DNA from: Acidobacteriaceae bacterium
GTDB lineage: Bacteria > Acidobacteriota > Terriglobia > Terriglobales > Acidobacteriaceae
DNA: 53,654 nt
Direction: 5' to 3'
Assembly (NCBI GenBank): GCA_903970395.1
Contig: CAJCIM010000026.1
Location: 1-53,654, forward strand
Shown in pieces: positions 16,014 through 25,781 of the stretch; positions within the stretch are counted from its first letter, which is position 1; each line of letters starts with the position of its first letter. The position numbers and the translations under genes were made by a program. The notes below the pieces were generated by a model. The model was given only the letters and a program-made list of their open reading frames with translations. It was not told where the DNA came from and searched no databases.

Positions 16014-17675
16014 ATGGAGAGACCACCCCTGCAGACATCCGACAATGGCACCCAATCCAGGTGTCGCATCTTCGCAACAGGGGAGATGGCCGACTTGATC
16101 TGCGCCACAGACTGGCGCAATACCGCTGTCGGAAGCATCCATCAGTGGCCTGATCTGCTACTCTCCACCGTGAATATGTTGCTGGCCTCGCAGCAACCCA
16201 TGTTCCTCTGGTGGGGTGAGGAGCTGACGCAGTTCTACAACGACGCCTACCGCCCCAGCCTCGGCGCGGACAAACACCCTTCGGCACTCGGCCAGCGAGG
16301 ACCGGAATGCTGGCCCGAGATCTGGCCGGTCATCGGCCCCCTGATCGACGCTGTAATGAAACTTGGCCGCCCCTACTGGAGTGAGAACCAGCTCATTCCT
16401 ATCTTTCGCAACGGCAAGCTCGAAGACGTCTACTGGACATTCAGCTACAGTCCCATCTGGGACGCAGACGGCACGATTCGCGGCACTCTGGTTGTATGCG
16501 CTGAAACCACCGGGAAGGTTCTCGCCGATAAAGCAGTCCTCGAAGAACGAGCCAGGCTCCTTGAAGTCCTGCAACAGGCACCGGCCTTCTTTGCCCTCTT
16601 GGAAGGCCCCAATCATGTCATTACCATGGTCAATCCGCTCTATCTTCGCCTGACCAACAACCGCGATATCCTTGGCAAGCCCGTCCGGATCGCGTTGCCC
16701 GAGACCGTCGAGCAGGGTTACATCGAAATTCTCGACCGCGTCTACCAGGGCGAACGTTATGTGGGGTTTGATGCGAGGTACGATGCCTTCGCAGGGGAGG
16801 GTCTGCCGCCGGACGAGCGTTACGTCGACTTCGTCTATGAACCTTTGCGTGGGGCGAACGGGGAAGTCACCGGGATCATCGCCTTGGGCGTCGACGTCAC
16901 CGACCGCAAAAAATCGCACGACGCCCTCCTGCAAACCGAAAAGCTGGCCGCCGTCGGCCGCCTCGCAAGCTCCATCGCCCACGAGATCAACAACCCTCTG
17001 GAAGCAGTAACCAACCTCATCTATCTGGCGCGAAGTGCAGCCATGAGCACCGAAACTCAACAGTATCTTTCCGACGCCGAAGTAGAACTGCGGCGTGTCT
17101 CAGCGATCACAAATCAGACACTCCGGTTTCATCGCCAGTCCACGAGCCCCACCACCTGCAGCGCCGAAGACCTCATTTCCAGCACCCTATCCATCTATCA
17201 GGGGCGTTTAGCCAACACCCACATTCAGGTCCTTCGCCACGACCGGGAACACCGACCGTTACTCTGCTTTGAAGGCGAAATCCGACAAGTTCTCAGCAAC
17301 TTCGTCGGGAACGCCATCGACTCCATGAACAGCGAAAGCGGGTGGTTGCTCATCCGAAGCCGAGAAGGCGTCAACTGGCGCACAGAAGAGCGCGGCCTCG
17401 TGATCACCCTCGCTGACACCGGCATCGGCATGAGCCCTACAACGGTATCTCGCATCTTCGAGCCCTTCTTCACCACCAAAGGCCTCAACGGAACGGGGTT
17501 AGGGCTGTGGCTCAGCCGGGAGATCGTGACCCGGCATCGAGGACATATTGCCGTAAGAAGCAGTCAGCGCGCCAGTCAGCATCAGAACCGCTCCGGAACC
17601 GTCTTTACCATCTTTCTCCCCTATGGCGAATCGCCGCAAAGCATTGACCGAAACCCCGGAAATCCATACACTTAA
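16014..17675 (+). CDS. Soluble PAS-domain sensor histidine kinase, orphan
   Basis: 553 residues with no transmembrane segment. Two PAS-like regions (about 40-165, with QPMFLWWGEELTQFYNDAYRP, and about 180-297, ending LGVDVTDRKK) precede a HisKA domain: LASSIAHEINNPLEAV with phospho-acceptor His323. The ATPase domain has N-box VLSNFVGNAIDSM, G1 ADTGIGM, F-box FEPFFTT and G2 GTGLGLWLS. All catalytic motifs are intact. It senses something inside the cell, unknown. No response regulator lies beside it, so its partner is elsewhere. Start at 16014 has only a weak ribosome site; ATG 16086 is a fallback. Confidence 0.9.
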   Translation: MERPPLQTSDNGTQSRCRIFATGEMADLICATDWRNTAVGSIHQWPDLLLSTVNMLLASQQPMFLWWGEELTQFYNDAYRPSLGADKHPSALGQRGPECWPEIWPVIGPLIDAVMKLGRPYWSENQLIPIFRNGKLEDVYWTFSYSPIWDADGTIRGTLVVCAETTGKVLADKAVLEERARLLEVLQQAPAFFALLEGPNHVITMVNPLYLRLTNNRDILGKPVRIALPETVEQGYIEILDRVYQGERYVGFDARYDAFAGEGLPPDERYVDFVYEPLRGANGEVTGIIALGVDVTDRKKSHDALLQTEKLAAVGRLASSIAHEINNPLEAVTNLIYLARSAAMSTETQQYLSDAEVELRRVSAITNQTLRFHRQSTSPTTCSAEDLISSTLSIYQGRLANTHIQVLRHDREHRPLLCFEGEIRQVLSNFVGNAIDSMNSESGWLLIRSREGVNWRTEERGLVITLADTGIGMSPTTVSRIFEPFFTTKGLNGTGLGLWLSREIVTRHRGHIAVRSSQRASQHQNRSGTVFTIFLPYGESPQSIDRNPGNPYT

Positions 17676-17783
17676 CTCTGTACCGGAACCGCTGCGCTGC
17701 GCTCTCTGTAGCCCCGCATCAGCCTCCAGGTGCATCCCCCACATTCCCCGCGGAAGCGGGCGACAAGAAAAGAGCAATTACTC

Positions 17784-18059
17784 ATGGCAAATCACGTCTC
17801 ATCCCTCAAGCGCGCCCGTCAAACCGTCACCAAGACGGCCATCAACCGCGCCAATAAGTCCAAGCTCCGCGGCACCCTGCGCCTCATGCGCGAGGCCCTC
17901 AACGCCGGCGACAAGAAGACCCTCAACGACACCTACCGCGCTACCGTCTCGGTCCTCGACAAGAGCGTCCAGAAGGGTATCCTGCACAAGAACACCGCCA
18001 GCCGCTACAAGGGCCGCCTCAACGCCCGCGTCAAGGCTATCGTCACCGCCAAGGCTTAA
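17784..18059 (+). CDS. rpsT: 30S ribosomal protein S20
   Basis: 91 residues from ATG 17784 ([13 protein letters not shown]); the frame extends upstream but S20 begins here. Very basic, helix-rich, with the family patterns [32 protein letters not shown] and a C-terminal alanine-rich end. S20 is a primary 16S rRNA binder. Single-gene unit closed by a strong terminator at 18081. Confidence 0.97.
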   Translation: MANHVSSLKRARQTVTKTAINRANKSKLRGTLRLMREALNAGDKKTLNDTYRATVSVLDKSVQKGILHKNTASRYKGRLNARVKAIVTAKA

Positions 18060-18080
18060 GCTGCTGCGACAAGAAATCTA

Positions 18081-18115
18081 AAGAGGCCGGGATCATCTCC
18101 CGGCCTCTTCGTTTT
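18081..18115 (+). terminator. rpsT: Rho-independent terminator of rpsT
   Basis: Perfect 12-base stem AAGAGGCCGGGA / TCCCGGCCTCTT with a 5-base loop, then CGTTTTC, 21 bases past the rpsT stop. Confidence 0.9.
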
Positions 18116-18130
18116 CTCCACCCATATCCT

Positions 18131-18189
18131 GTCATCTCGGCCGAAGCATGACAGCTCCATCGTCATGCGCAGCGGAGAGACCTGCAGTT
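18131..18189. repeat. Repeat A with embedded AGCTCCATC hairpin
   Basis: GTCATCTCGGCCGAA opens and GCGGAGAGACCTGCAGTT closes the unit, as at 29830. Inside is the hairpin GCATGAC-AGCTCCATC-GTCATGC (18146-18168), which carries the same 9-base loop as family B. Lies between convergent genes. Confidence 0.75.
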
Positions 18190-18205
18190 CGAACCACCAC
18201 CAGCT

Positions 18206-19867
18206 CTAATTCGGCCCTTCACTCTCGCCGTTTTTGCTCCCGCCAAACTCCGCATGTTCCCCCGGCAGCAGCAGCGTCGGAGGCTTCCGCCTCCCTGTCG
18301 CCACCTCACCGCTCTGCGTCCCTTCCGGAGACAGCGCATTATCCGCATTCGCGACCACCGCCGCCAGTGTCCCCGGCATCGCCGTCGCCACAATCTTCTG
18401 CGCCGGGTCATCCCGCACCGACATCACCGGCCCATTCGCCAACTTCGTATCGGCAGCCACCATCGGCACCTTCGCCACCACAGGCTTACTCTCAGGCGTC
18501 GTATTCGACGCTAACGCAACCGGCTTCGCACTCAACCGGCGCTCGGTCGCGCCTGTCAGCAGCCTCAGCACTACCGGCCCATCGCTCTCCGGCGGAGAGA
18601 GCTTCGCCACCTCCGCAATGTCTTCCTTATCTCTCGGCTTCAGCTCCGCGAGCTTGTATACCTCCAGCGCGCCGCCTCGCACCACCACCAGCTCGCTGCC
18701 ATCCTCGGCAAGCGAAAAGTTCTCCCCCGTCTTCATCGCCGGGAAGCAATCCGTCTTCAGCACCAGCTCACCACTCACATTCTGGTACACGCGTATCTCC
18801 TGCCGGTCCACCGGCGTCGGCTGCGGCGCAGGCGAGGCCAGATTCGGCGGCGTCACGGGGTCCGACATCTTGCGGCTCACCGCAAACCGTCCCGCCTCAG
18901 GAGCGAACGCAAACACCGGCGGCCCAAACTCCCCAAAGTCCTCCTGCCATGTCTCCTGCGCGTCCAGCCCATACGACGCCATCCGCACCCGGTCATCCGA
19001 CCCGCGGCACGTCATCGCCAGAAACTCGCTATGGCTCACCAGCTGCAGTCTCGGCGTGCAGCTGCTCTGCAACGTTCCCACCTGCGCCGTCTTGCCGCGC
19101 ATATCGTCGAACGTCACGGCCCACTGATTGTTCCCCGCCGGGCTAGGCCACAGGTATCCGCGCGAATCGATCGGCAGATAGAACGGCTGTGGCGACCGCA
19201 CCGTTCCCGCCGCCACCACCTTCAGCGGAGCCGCCTCACTCCCATCGCCGCTCAGCCGGTAGAAGTCCAGCAACGTCGTCGTCTCCTGCTTCACCGTCTC
19301 GACATCGCCGACCTCGATCTCGGTCTGGCTGTGCGGAGTCACCATCTGCGCTTCGATCGTCAGCAGCTCTCCATCTTCTGACGTAAACAGCGCAGTCGGC
19401 CTTCCAGCACGCCAAGGAAATGACATCCGCTGAAACGGGTCTCTTTCCTTGTCCATAAGCCCCACCTCCGGCGTCATCACCGAGAGCGCGTTGCCAATTC
19501 GCACCATGAACCTTCCCTGTCCCAGGTTCCACAGGTAGCGCGCATGGTCGTGCATATGCCACTCTGTCCGCGCCACTCTCTTACCGCTCGGCAGCTCCAG
19601 AATCTCCGCGGCAACTATGCGGTCGTCATCGTCCTTGGGATCATCCGGCAGCCGCGGCACCAGCCCGCGCTCGCTGTAGGTCAGCAACAGGTGCTTGCTG
19701 TCGACAAAATTCACCGTCAGCATCGACATCCCGGCGTCCAGAAAGTTCTGTCCCAGTGGCGGAACTCCCAGCGACTCCAGCGTCAACTTCACCGCCGGCC
19801 CACCCTGCTTCGGCCCTGAATCGCCCCACGCGACCCCCCTCACGCACAGAAAGAACAGCCACACCAC
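18206..19867 (-). CDS. Secreted protein of unknown function
   Basis: About 553 residues if started at the GTG at 19867, which gives a short signal peptide (VWLFFLCVRGVAWG). The frame is open to 20095, but that stretch contains repeat hairpins and is probably untranslated; no good ribosome site was found, so the start is uncertain. Many strand-like repeats (for example LLTYSERGLVP, RFMVRIGNALSV, FLAMTCRGSDD, RFAVSRKM) suggest a beta-propeller, and the last about 100 residues are Pro/Thr/Ala-rich and probably disordered. No family was recognised. Divergent from the M13 peptidase gene. Confidence 0.7.
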   Translation of the reverse strand: MVWLFFLCVRGVAWGDSGPKQGGPAVKLTLESLGVPPLGQNFLDAGMSMLTVNFVDSKHLLLTYSERGLVPRLPDDPKDDDDRIVAAEILELPSGKRVARTEWHMHDHARYLWNLGQGRFMVRIGNALSVMTPEVGLMDKERDPFQRMSFPWRAGRPTALFTSEDGELLTIEAQMVTPHSQTEIEVGDVETVKQETTTLLDFYRLSGDGSEAAPLKVVAAGTVRSPQPFYLPIDSRGYLWPSPAGNNQWAVTFDDMRGKTAQVGTLQSSCTPRLQLVSHSEFLAMTCRGSDDRVRMASYGLDAQETWQEDFGEFGPPVFAFAPEAGRFAVSRKMSDPVTPPNLASPAPQPTPVDRQEIRVYQNVSGELVLKTDCFPAMKTGENFSLAEDGSELVVVRGGALEVYKLAELKPRDKEDIAEVAKLSPPESDGPVVLRLLTGATERRLSAKPVALASNTTPESKPVVAKVPMVAADTKLANGPVMSVRDDPAQKIVATAMPGTLAAVVANADNALSPEGTQSGEVATGRRKPPTLLLPGEHAEFGGSKNGESEGPN

Positions 19868-19895
19868 GCTTGGTACGTGGCGCAGACCTAGAAGG

Positions 19896-19915
19896 GGCAC
19901 GGCTTCAGCTGTGCC
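19896..19915. repeat. GGCTTCAGC-loop hairpin (repeat C)
   Basis: GGCACGGC-TTCA-GCTGTGCC, an 8-base stem with one G-T pair. It has the same TTCA loop as the hairpins at 37068 and 37107. Confidence 0.55.
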
Positions 19916-19923
19916 GTATTTCC

Positions 19924-19955
19924 GGTGCCCCAAAGAGAGCTTTAGCCTCTGGGGT
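19924..19955. repeat. Family-B-like hairpin with AGCTTTAGC loop
   Basis: GGTGCCCC opens the element and CTCTGGGG closes it; CCCC and AGAG pair with CTCT and GGGG around a 9-base loop AGCTTTAGC. It sits in the divergent gap before the M13 peptidase gene. Confidence 0.5.
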
Positions 19956-20149
19956 AAGCTTGGCTCACAGTTCGCCGGATGCGTCTCTTCAGACCCTTGT
20001 CCGCCGCGCCGATGGAACCCCGGAACCTGCATCCTCAACCCCGCGTACACTACTCTTTCACAGTCCACCATCTCCGAGCCAGCCCGCACCTGCAAGCCGC
20101 GTCTGTCTCGTCAAAATCAATTCGCCCCCAATTCCGTTCTGGAGCCACC

Positions 20150-22285
20150 ATGAAACTGCACAGCCTCCGTCCACTCTGCGCCGCCGCCGTCGTAGCTCTT
20201 GCCGTCCCTGCGTCTCTCCACGCCCAGGCCGGCTCCACAACCACCGGTTCCCCGGCCCCAGCCACCCACTACGTCCCATCCCCGGCCTTCGACAGCGCCG
20301 CCATCGACACCCACGCCGACCCCTGCAACGACTTCTACAAGTTCGCCTGCGGCAACTTCACCGCCCAGCACCCCATCCCGTCTGACCAGACCGGCGTCGA
20401 CCAGTTCTACCTCCTCTACAACGTCAACACCGAGCAGCTCAACGGCATCCTGCAAAAGTACGCCGCCGACGCCTCCACCCGCACCGCCACCGAGCAGGTG
20501 CTCACAGCCAATGAGAAAAAGATCGGCGACTACTACGCCAGTTGCATGGACACCGCCGCCATCGACAAGAAGGGCCTGGCTCCCATTCAACCGCTGCTCG
20601 ATGAGATCGCCAGGGTCTCCAAAGCCGGCCTGCCCTACCTCACCGGCGAGTTCCAGCGCTTCGGCGTCAACGTCTTCTTCGGCTTCGGGGAACAGCAGGA
20701 CTTCAAGGACGCCACCAAGCAGGTCGCCAACTTCGACCAGGGCGGCCTTGGCCTCCCCGAGCGTGACTACTACACCCGCACCGGCGACAAGGACAAGGAG
20801 ATCCGCAAGCAGTACGTCGAGCACCTCACCAACCTCCTCACTCTCTCCGGCGACTCGCCGCAGAAGGCCCTCGTCGAGGCCAACGCTATCCTCGCCTTTG
20901 AAACCAAACTCGCCGTCGCATCCATGACCAACACCGAGCGCCGCAACCCCGACGCGGTCTACCACCCCCAGACCCTCGCCGACTTCGAAGCCTCCATCAA
21001 ACCCGTCAACATCAAGCCCTTCCTCGAAGCCATCCACGCACCGTCGTCACTCCCCGGCCCGCTCGGTCCCGACTCCATCATCGACGGCAACCCCAAATTC
21101 TTCCCCGCCATGGTCGCCGCCGTCCGCGACGCCGACATCGACACCCTCCGCGCCTACATGCGCGTCCATCTCCTCGAAACCTTCGGCAGCAGTCTTCCAC
21201 ACAACATCGACGCGGAAAACTTCCACTTCTACGGCACCCAACTCGAAGGCCAGCCCGAACAGCGTCCGCGCTGGAAGCGCTGCTCTTCGGCCGTCGATGG
21301 CGCACTCGGCGAAGCCCTCGGTCAGGTCTACGTGCAGCAATACTTCCCGCCCTCCAGCAAGGACAAGACACTCGAAATGGTGCATGACATCGAAGCGGCC
21401 ATGGACGCCGACATCGACACCCTCGATTGGATGAGCCCCGCCACGAAAGAAAAGGCCAAGGTCAAGCTTCACGCCGTCGCCGACAAGATCGGCTACCCCG
21501 ACCACTGGCGCGACTACAGTAAGCTCGAAGTCGTCCGCGGCGACGCCCTTGGCAACGCCCGTCGTGCCACGGACTTTGAAAACGACCGCGAGCTCAACAA
21601 GATCGGCAAGCCCGTCGACAAGCTCGAGTGGGGCATGACGCCGCCCACTGTCAACGCCTACTACAACCCCAGCATGAACGACATCAACTTCCCTGCCGGC
21701 ATTCTGCAGCCCGCCTTCTTCGACCCGAAGGCCGATCTCGCCGTCAACTACGGCCACGCCGGTGCCGTCATCGGCCATGAGCTCACCCATGGCTTCGACG
21801 ACGAAGGCCGCAAGTTCGACGGCAACGGCAACCTCTCCGACTGGTGGACGCCTGCCGACATCAAGCAGTTCGAAGCCAAGACCAGCTGCTTGGTCAAGGA
21901 GTACGGTGGCTTCACCGCCGTCGAAGACCCCAAGGAACCGGTGAAGGTCAACGGCCAGCTCACCCTCGGCGAAAACACCGCCGACAACGGCGGCCTGGTC
22001 CTCGCCTACATGGCCTACCTAGCCCGCGCCAAGAAGGAAGGCGTCGACATCAACAAGAAAACGGACGGCTACACCGGCCCGCAGCAGTTCTACATCGCCT
22101 TCGCGCAGAACTGGTGCGAAAACTCTCGTCCCGAAGCCGTCCGAGCACAGGTCCTCACCGACCCGCACTCACCCGACCACTTCCGAGCCAACGGAGCCAT
22201 CGTCAACCAGCCCGGCTTCTCCGCCGCCTTCGGCTGCAAGAAGGGCTCCGCCATGGTCCCGGCCGACAACTGCCGCGTCTGGTAA
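20150..22285 (+). CDS. M13 family zinc metallopeptidase (neprilysin-like)
   Basis: 711 residues from ATG 20150, with GGAG five to six bases ahead and a signal peptide (LCAAAVVALAVPASLHA). The N-terminal mature region has DPCNDFYKFACGNF, the M13_N start. The catalytic zinc site is HELTH (543-547) in GAVIGHELTHGFDDEG, with the third ligand in LGENTADNGG, the NAYYNP substrate-strand motif, and the closing C-terminal CRVW. All catalytic residues are intact, so this should be an active endopeptidase, periplasmic or exported. Length fits the family. Such genes occur in many copies in Acidobacteria. Confidence 0.96.
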   Translation: MKLHSLRPLCAAAVVALAVPASLHAQAGSTTTGSPAPATHYVPSPAFDSAAIDTHADPCNDFYKFACGNFTAQHPIPSDQTGVDQFYLLYNVNTEQLNGILQKYAADASTRTATEQVLTANEKKIGDYYASCMDTAAIDKKGLAPIQPLLDEIARVSKAGLPYLTGEFQRFGVNVFFGFGEQQDFKDATKQVANFDQGGLGLPERDYYTRTGDKDKEIRKQYVEHLTNLLTLSGDSPQKALVEANAILAFETKLAVASMTNTERRNPDAVYHPQTLADFEASIKPVNIKPFLEAIHAPSSLPGPLGPDSIIDGNPKFFPAMVAAVRDADIDTLRAYMRVHLLETFGSSLPHNIDAENFHFYGTQLEGQPEQRPRWKRCSSAVDGALGEALGQVYVQQYFPPSSKDKTLEMVHDIEAAMDADIDTLDWMSPATKEKAKVKLHAVADKIGYPDHWRDYSKLEVVRGDALGNARRATDFENDRELNKIGKPVDKLEWGMTPPTVNAYYNPSMNDINFPAGILQPAFFDPKADLAVNYGHAGAVIGHELTHGFDDEGRKFDGNGNLSDWWTPADIKQFEAKTSCLVKEYGGFTAVEDPKEPVKVNGQLTLGENTADNGGLVLAYMAYLARAKKEGVDINKKTDGYTGPQQFYIAFAQNWCENSRPEAVRAQVLTDPHSPDHFRANGAIVNQPGFSAAFGCKKGSAMVPADNCRVW

Positions 22286-22746
22286 AAGCCCTTCGACAAG
22301 AAGCTCTGGTTGTTTGGAATTTCGCCCTATCACTCGTTGGTCTGTCATCTCGACCGACCAACGGGTGCGGACAGATCCCCGCATGAGGAACCACCTCGAC
22401 CGCCAGGTGCCCCCAATCATGACGACAGCTCCATCGTCGTCCTGATTGGGGTAAACACTGTCCATCTACCCCAATTACCCACAAACTTTCCCCAACAAAT
22501 CCCTGTGTCAACCCCTTCCACCACCTAAACCCAACAAACCAAAAGCTATACCCTCCAAATATTCATCTCTGCCAACCCGCTACAATAGAAATAGCGCCGA
22601 ACTCCAACCTCAAAGCTTCAGACTGAAGGCCTGGCTCCATCGGGCCGTCAAACACCGGCAGGACCTTCACAAGTCCACCACTAAACATCTTCGTTTCAGT
22701 ATTTTAGATCGAAAAATCAGGGAGGGGAGGCCCCCACCCACCACAG
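22286..22746. other. Intergenic region with repeats and possible promoter
   Basis: 461 bases. It holds an incomplete repeat A (CTGTCATCTCGACCGACC near 22340), the family-B hairpin at 22406-22451, and further down TACAAT (22581-22586), a possible -10 box for the EamA gene, giving a leader of about 150 bases. GGCCT-GGCTCCATC-GGGCC at 22628-22646 is a weak hairpin with the same kind of loop. No gene seen. Confidence 0.55.
22406..22451. repeat. Family-B hairpin repeat
   Basis: GGTGC, then the arm CCCCAATCATGACGAC (22411-22426), loop AGCTCCATC (22427-22435) and arm GTCGTCCTGATTGGGG (22436-22451). Sixteen pairs with one mismatch. The arm sequence differs from other copies but still pairs. Confidence 0.8.
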
Positions 22747-23676
22747 ATGAACCAATCGAAACCCCAAAACCGCCTCCTCGGCTTCGCCGCCGCCGCACTC
22801 GCCTCCAGCTTCTGGGGCTGCGGGTTCTTCTTCGGCAAGATCGCCCTCGCTGAGATGAGCGTCGGTCACATGGTCTTCTACCGGTTCTTCTTCGCCACGC
22901 TCGGTCTGCTGCCGCTCATCGTCACGCACCGCCCGAACCTCAAGCCATCCGAGTGGCGAACGCTCGCACTAGCCTCCATGCTCGGCGTGCCATTGCAGTT
23001 CCTGCTCCAGTTCCGCGGCCTCTCGCTCACCACCGTCTCGCACGCCAGCCTGATGGTCGGCACGATGCCCGTTATCCTCGCGCTCGGCGCAGTCGTCTTC
23101 GCGCACGAACGCCTCGACGCGATCGGCTGGATCGCACTCGCAGCCTCCAGCGTCGGCGCAGCACTCATCGCGCTAGGCGCGCATCACAAGCCCGGAACGG
23201 GCGGTCCAACCCTCGAAGGCGATCTCCTCGTCATCGTCTCGCTCGCCATCGCACTCTTCTGGATCCTCCTCAACAAGCGCCTCATGGAGACGCACAACCA
23301 CGTCGTCGTCACCGCCTACGGAGTCCTCCTCGGAACCCTCATGCTCTCCATCTGGGTCCCGCTCACTTGGGGACCGCCGCCCGTGCACGGCGTCTCGCTC
23401 AAGGCCTGGCTCGCGCTTATCGGCAGCGGAGTCCTCTGCACCGCCACCACAACGCTCCTCTGGAACTGGGGCATGACGCAGGTGCCCGCCTCGCAGGCTG
23501 GCATCCTCCTCAACATGGAGCCGCTCATCGGCTCTGTGCTTGGCATCCTCATCCTGCACGAGCATCTCGGTGGTCTCGTATGGCTCGGCGGAGCGCTCAT
23601 CCTCGCCGCCGCCATCATCCTCACCACCCGGCAGCCACACGTCGAGCTCGCCGAGACGATCCTCGCCGAAACCTAA
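22747..23676 (+). CDS. EamA/DMT-family transporter
   Basis: 309 residues with ten hydrophobic segments in two EamA repeats. Seen: SSFWGCGFFFGKIAL in the first repeat, TVSHASLMVGTMPVILALGA and LFWILLNKRLM, and in the second repeat TTTLLWNWGMTQVPASQAGILLNMEPLIGSVLG. The family exports or imports small metabolites such as amino acids or drugs; the substrate cannot be told. A purine-rich stretch (GGGAGGGGAGG) lies upstream but farther than usual from the ATG. Confidence 0.93.
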   Translation: MNQSKPQNRLLGFAAAALASSFWGCGFFFGKIALAEMSVGHMVFYRFFFATLGLLPLIVTHRPNLKPSEWRTLALASMLGVPLQFLLQFRGLSLTTVSHASLMVGTMPVILALGAVVFAHERLDAIGWIALAASSVGAALIALGAHHKPGTGGPTLEGDLLVIVSLAIALFWILLNKRLMETHNHVVVTAYGVLLGTLMLSIWVPLTWGPPPVHGVSLKAWLALIGSGVLCTATTTLLWNWGMTQVPASQAGILLNMEPLIGSVLGILILHEHLGGLVWLGGALILAAAIILTTRQPHVELAETILAET

Positions 23677-23788
23677 CTAGCCTTCTGAGCGGCGCAAAAC
23701 TTTCATCTCGAATCCTCGCTCAAAGCTGCTACCATCCTCTGCGTATCCCGGCCACATCCGCAATGCCATTCAACTTGGAGACCCATCT

Positions 23789-24286
23789 ATGTTCAATGCA
23801 CGCATCATTCTTCCCACACTCGCGGCTGCGCTGCTCTGTTCCGCCGCAGCACTCGCGCAGGCTCCTGCCGGCGCGCCCGCCGGCGCAACCGGCACCTGCA
23901 AAGACGGCACCTACACCACCAACGCCACCAAGTCCGGCGCCTGCTCCGGCCACAAAGGCGTAGGAACCTGGTACGGCCCCACCACCGCGAAGGCCACGCC
24001 CGCTGCAGCTCCCGCCACGAAGCCTACACCTGCTCCGACTCCTGTAGTCGCCGCCAAGCCCGCTCCGGCTCCCGCGCCAGCACCAGCTGCTAAGACGATG
24101 CCCGCTCCCGCAGCGACAGCCGCTGCCGGCGGTGGCCCTGGCATGGTCTGGGTCAACACCTCTACCAAGGTCTATCACTGCCCAACGGATCGCTACTACG
24201 GCAAAACCAAAGCAGGAAAGTACCTCTCCGAGCAGGCAGCCATCGCCGAGGGCGACAAAGCCGACGCCGGCAAGAAGTGCTTCTAA
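23789..24286 (+). CDS. Secreted DUF3761-like protein with Ala/Pro linker
   Basis: 165 residues with a signal peptide (LPTLAAALLCSAAALAQ). Mature layout: a short Cys/Gly domain (CKDGTYTTNATKSGACSGHKG, stated here by its ends, about 37-57) resembling DUF3761; an Ala/Pro/Thr linker (about 66-113) that probably spans the envelope or wall; and a C-terminal module VWVNTSTKVYHCP...YYGKTKAGKYLSE...AGKKC with two cysteines. Both modules are frequent in secreted proteins of soil bacteria; their role is unknown. Confidence 0.8.
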   Translation: MFNARIILPTLAAALLCSAAALAQAPAGAPAGATGTCKDGTYTTNATKSGACSGHKGVGTWYGPTTAKATPAAAPATKPTPAPTPVVAAKPAPAPAPAPAAKTMPAPAATAAAGGGPGMVWVNTSTKVYHCPTDRYYGKTKAGKYLSEQAAIAEGDKADAGKKCF

Positions 24287-24313
24287 CTACCTCTTCGCAC
24301 TCCCTAACAATGC

Positions 24314-24350
24314 AGGCCGTCCCCACCGGGACGGCCTTCATCTTTCTCTA
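24314..24350 (+). terminator. Terminator after the DUF3761-like gene
   Basis: AGGCCGTCCC / GGGACGGCCT, a perfect 10-base stem with a CACC loop, followed by TCATCTTTCTC. It lies between convergent genes and may serve both. Confidence 0.75.
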
Positions 24351-24369
24351 CTCCTTTACTCTCTGCTTC

Positions 24370-25626
24370 CTACACCGGCGTAATCACGCCGCCAACCGGC
24401 AGCGACGTCGGCAGCGTTCCCGGCCGCTTCAAGTGCATCGCCTCCGCAGTCATGTCTGTGTACTTCAAACCAGCACCTGTGTTGAACAGAACCACGCGCT
24501 CACCGCGTTTGATCTCGCCACTCGCCAGCAGCGAGTCATACGCGGCCGTCGCAGCGGCACCCTCCGGAGACAGGAATATCCCCTCCTCCTTCGCCCAATC
24601 AAGAATCGACGTCAGAATCGCCGCATCATCCGAGCTCACAGCGCGACCGCCGGACGCCTTCAGGATCTCAAGGATGATGTAGTCGCCATACGGCTTCGGC
24701 ACGCGCAACCCGGCAGCAAACGTCTCCGCATTCTGAAAGAACTCGCTCGCATCCTTGCCTGCGTCGAACGCAGTCGTCACCGGCGCGCAACCCGCAGCCT
24801 GTAGAGCATACATTCGTGGCCGTTTCCCCTTCACCCAGCCAAGCTGCTCCATCTCCTCAAACGCCTTCCACATCCCGATCAGCCCAACACCGCCGCCAGT
24901 CGGATAGAAAACCGCATCTGGATACTCCCACCCAAGCTGTTCCACCAGCTCGTAGCCCATCGTCTTCTTGCCCTCCACGCGAAATGGCTCCTTCAGCGTG
25001 GAGATATCGAACCAGACATCCTCAGCAGCAACGCCGCTCTCGCGCTGCTCCTTAATCTGCTCGCCCACCATCCGCGCGCAGTCCGAGATCAACCCATCGA
25101 CCATCGTCACATCGGCACCATACACCACGCCCTCCAGGTAGTTGGCGAACGGCACATCCTGAGGCATAAAGATATGCGCCGCAATCTGCGCCGCTGCCGC
25201 ATACGCCGCCAACGCACCCGCAGCATTGCCCGCCGAAGGAACCGCGAGATGCCGCAATCCATAGTGCTTCGCCATTGTCACAGCCAGCCCCAGCCCGCGA
25301 GCTTTGAACGTCCCCGTCGGATTGGCACCTTCTTCCTTGACGAACAGCCCATCATAGCGGCGGCTGCGCAACATCGGCGTCCAGCCCTCGCCCAGAGTCA
25401 CCGGCGTAACTGCAGGCAGCACATCGGCATAGCGCCACATGCCCAGACTCGCGTGCGACTTCGCCGCCAGTTCCGCAGGCCGCTCTCGTTTGGCGGTCTC
25501 CCTCACTGCATCCATGTCATAACGCACGTACAGCGAGCCCGCATCAATCGGGCAAAGTGTTTGAGGAGTTTCGGCAGAGATTCGATGGTGGCAACGGGAG
25601 CACTCAAGGTACGCAATCGCGGGCAT
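24370..25626 (-). CDS. thrC: Threonine synthase
   Basis: 418 residues. PLP lysine in NPTGTFKARG (Lys108), the phosphate-binding PTGGGVGLIGMW glycine loop, and SAGNAAGALAAYAA are those of fold-type II threonine synthases. It converts O-phospho-L-homoserine to threonine, using the aspartate branch fed by the lysC and asd genes at 34-37 kb. An N-terminal Cys-rich segment (C9, C12, C25) is a zinc-ribbon-like extension seen in this subtype. No other threonine gene is adjacent. Confidence 0.93.
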   Translation of the reverse strand: MPAIAYLECSRCHHRISAETPQTLCPIDAGSLYVRYDMDAVRETAKRERPAELAAKSHASLGMWRYADVLPAVTPVTLGEGWTPMLRSRRYDGLFVKEEGANPTGTFKARGLGLAVTMAKHYGLRHLAVPSAGNAAGALAAYAAAAQIAAHIFMPQDVPFANYLEGVVYGADVTMVDGLISDCARMVGEQIKEQRESGVAAEDVWFDISTLKEPFRVEGKKTMGYELVEQLGWEYPDAVFYPTGGGVGLIGMWKAFEEMEQLGWVKGKRPRMYALQAAGCAPVTTAFDAGKDASEFFQNAETFAAGLRVPKPYGDYIILEILKASGGRAVSSDDAAILTSILDWAKEEGIFLSPEGAAATAAYDSLLASGEIKRGERVVLFNTGAGLKYTDMTAEAMHLKRPGTLPTSLPVGGVITPV

Positions 25627-25781
25627 CTCTCTATGGTATTCGATATATTACGGCTCAGTACACCTCAAATCACGCCGCCTGACTTCTGTGACGGTGGAAG
25701 AAACCGGCGAATCTGCCACTGCGGTCAACGCCCGTTGCCCAGCAGCCAACCTTCGAGGCGAATATCGCCTAATCTAAAACG

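Noticed and set aside
20117-21037. 306-residue open frame on the minus strand
   Set aside because: Antisense to the M13 peptidase; repetitive Gly/Val composition and no family pattern.
22628-22646. GGCCT-GGCTCCATC-GGGCC hairpin as a further family-B copy
   Set aside because: Only five pairs and no GGTGCCCC end; could be chance, so it is not counted as a copy.
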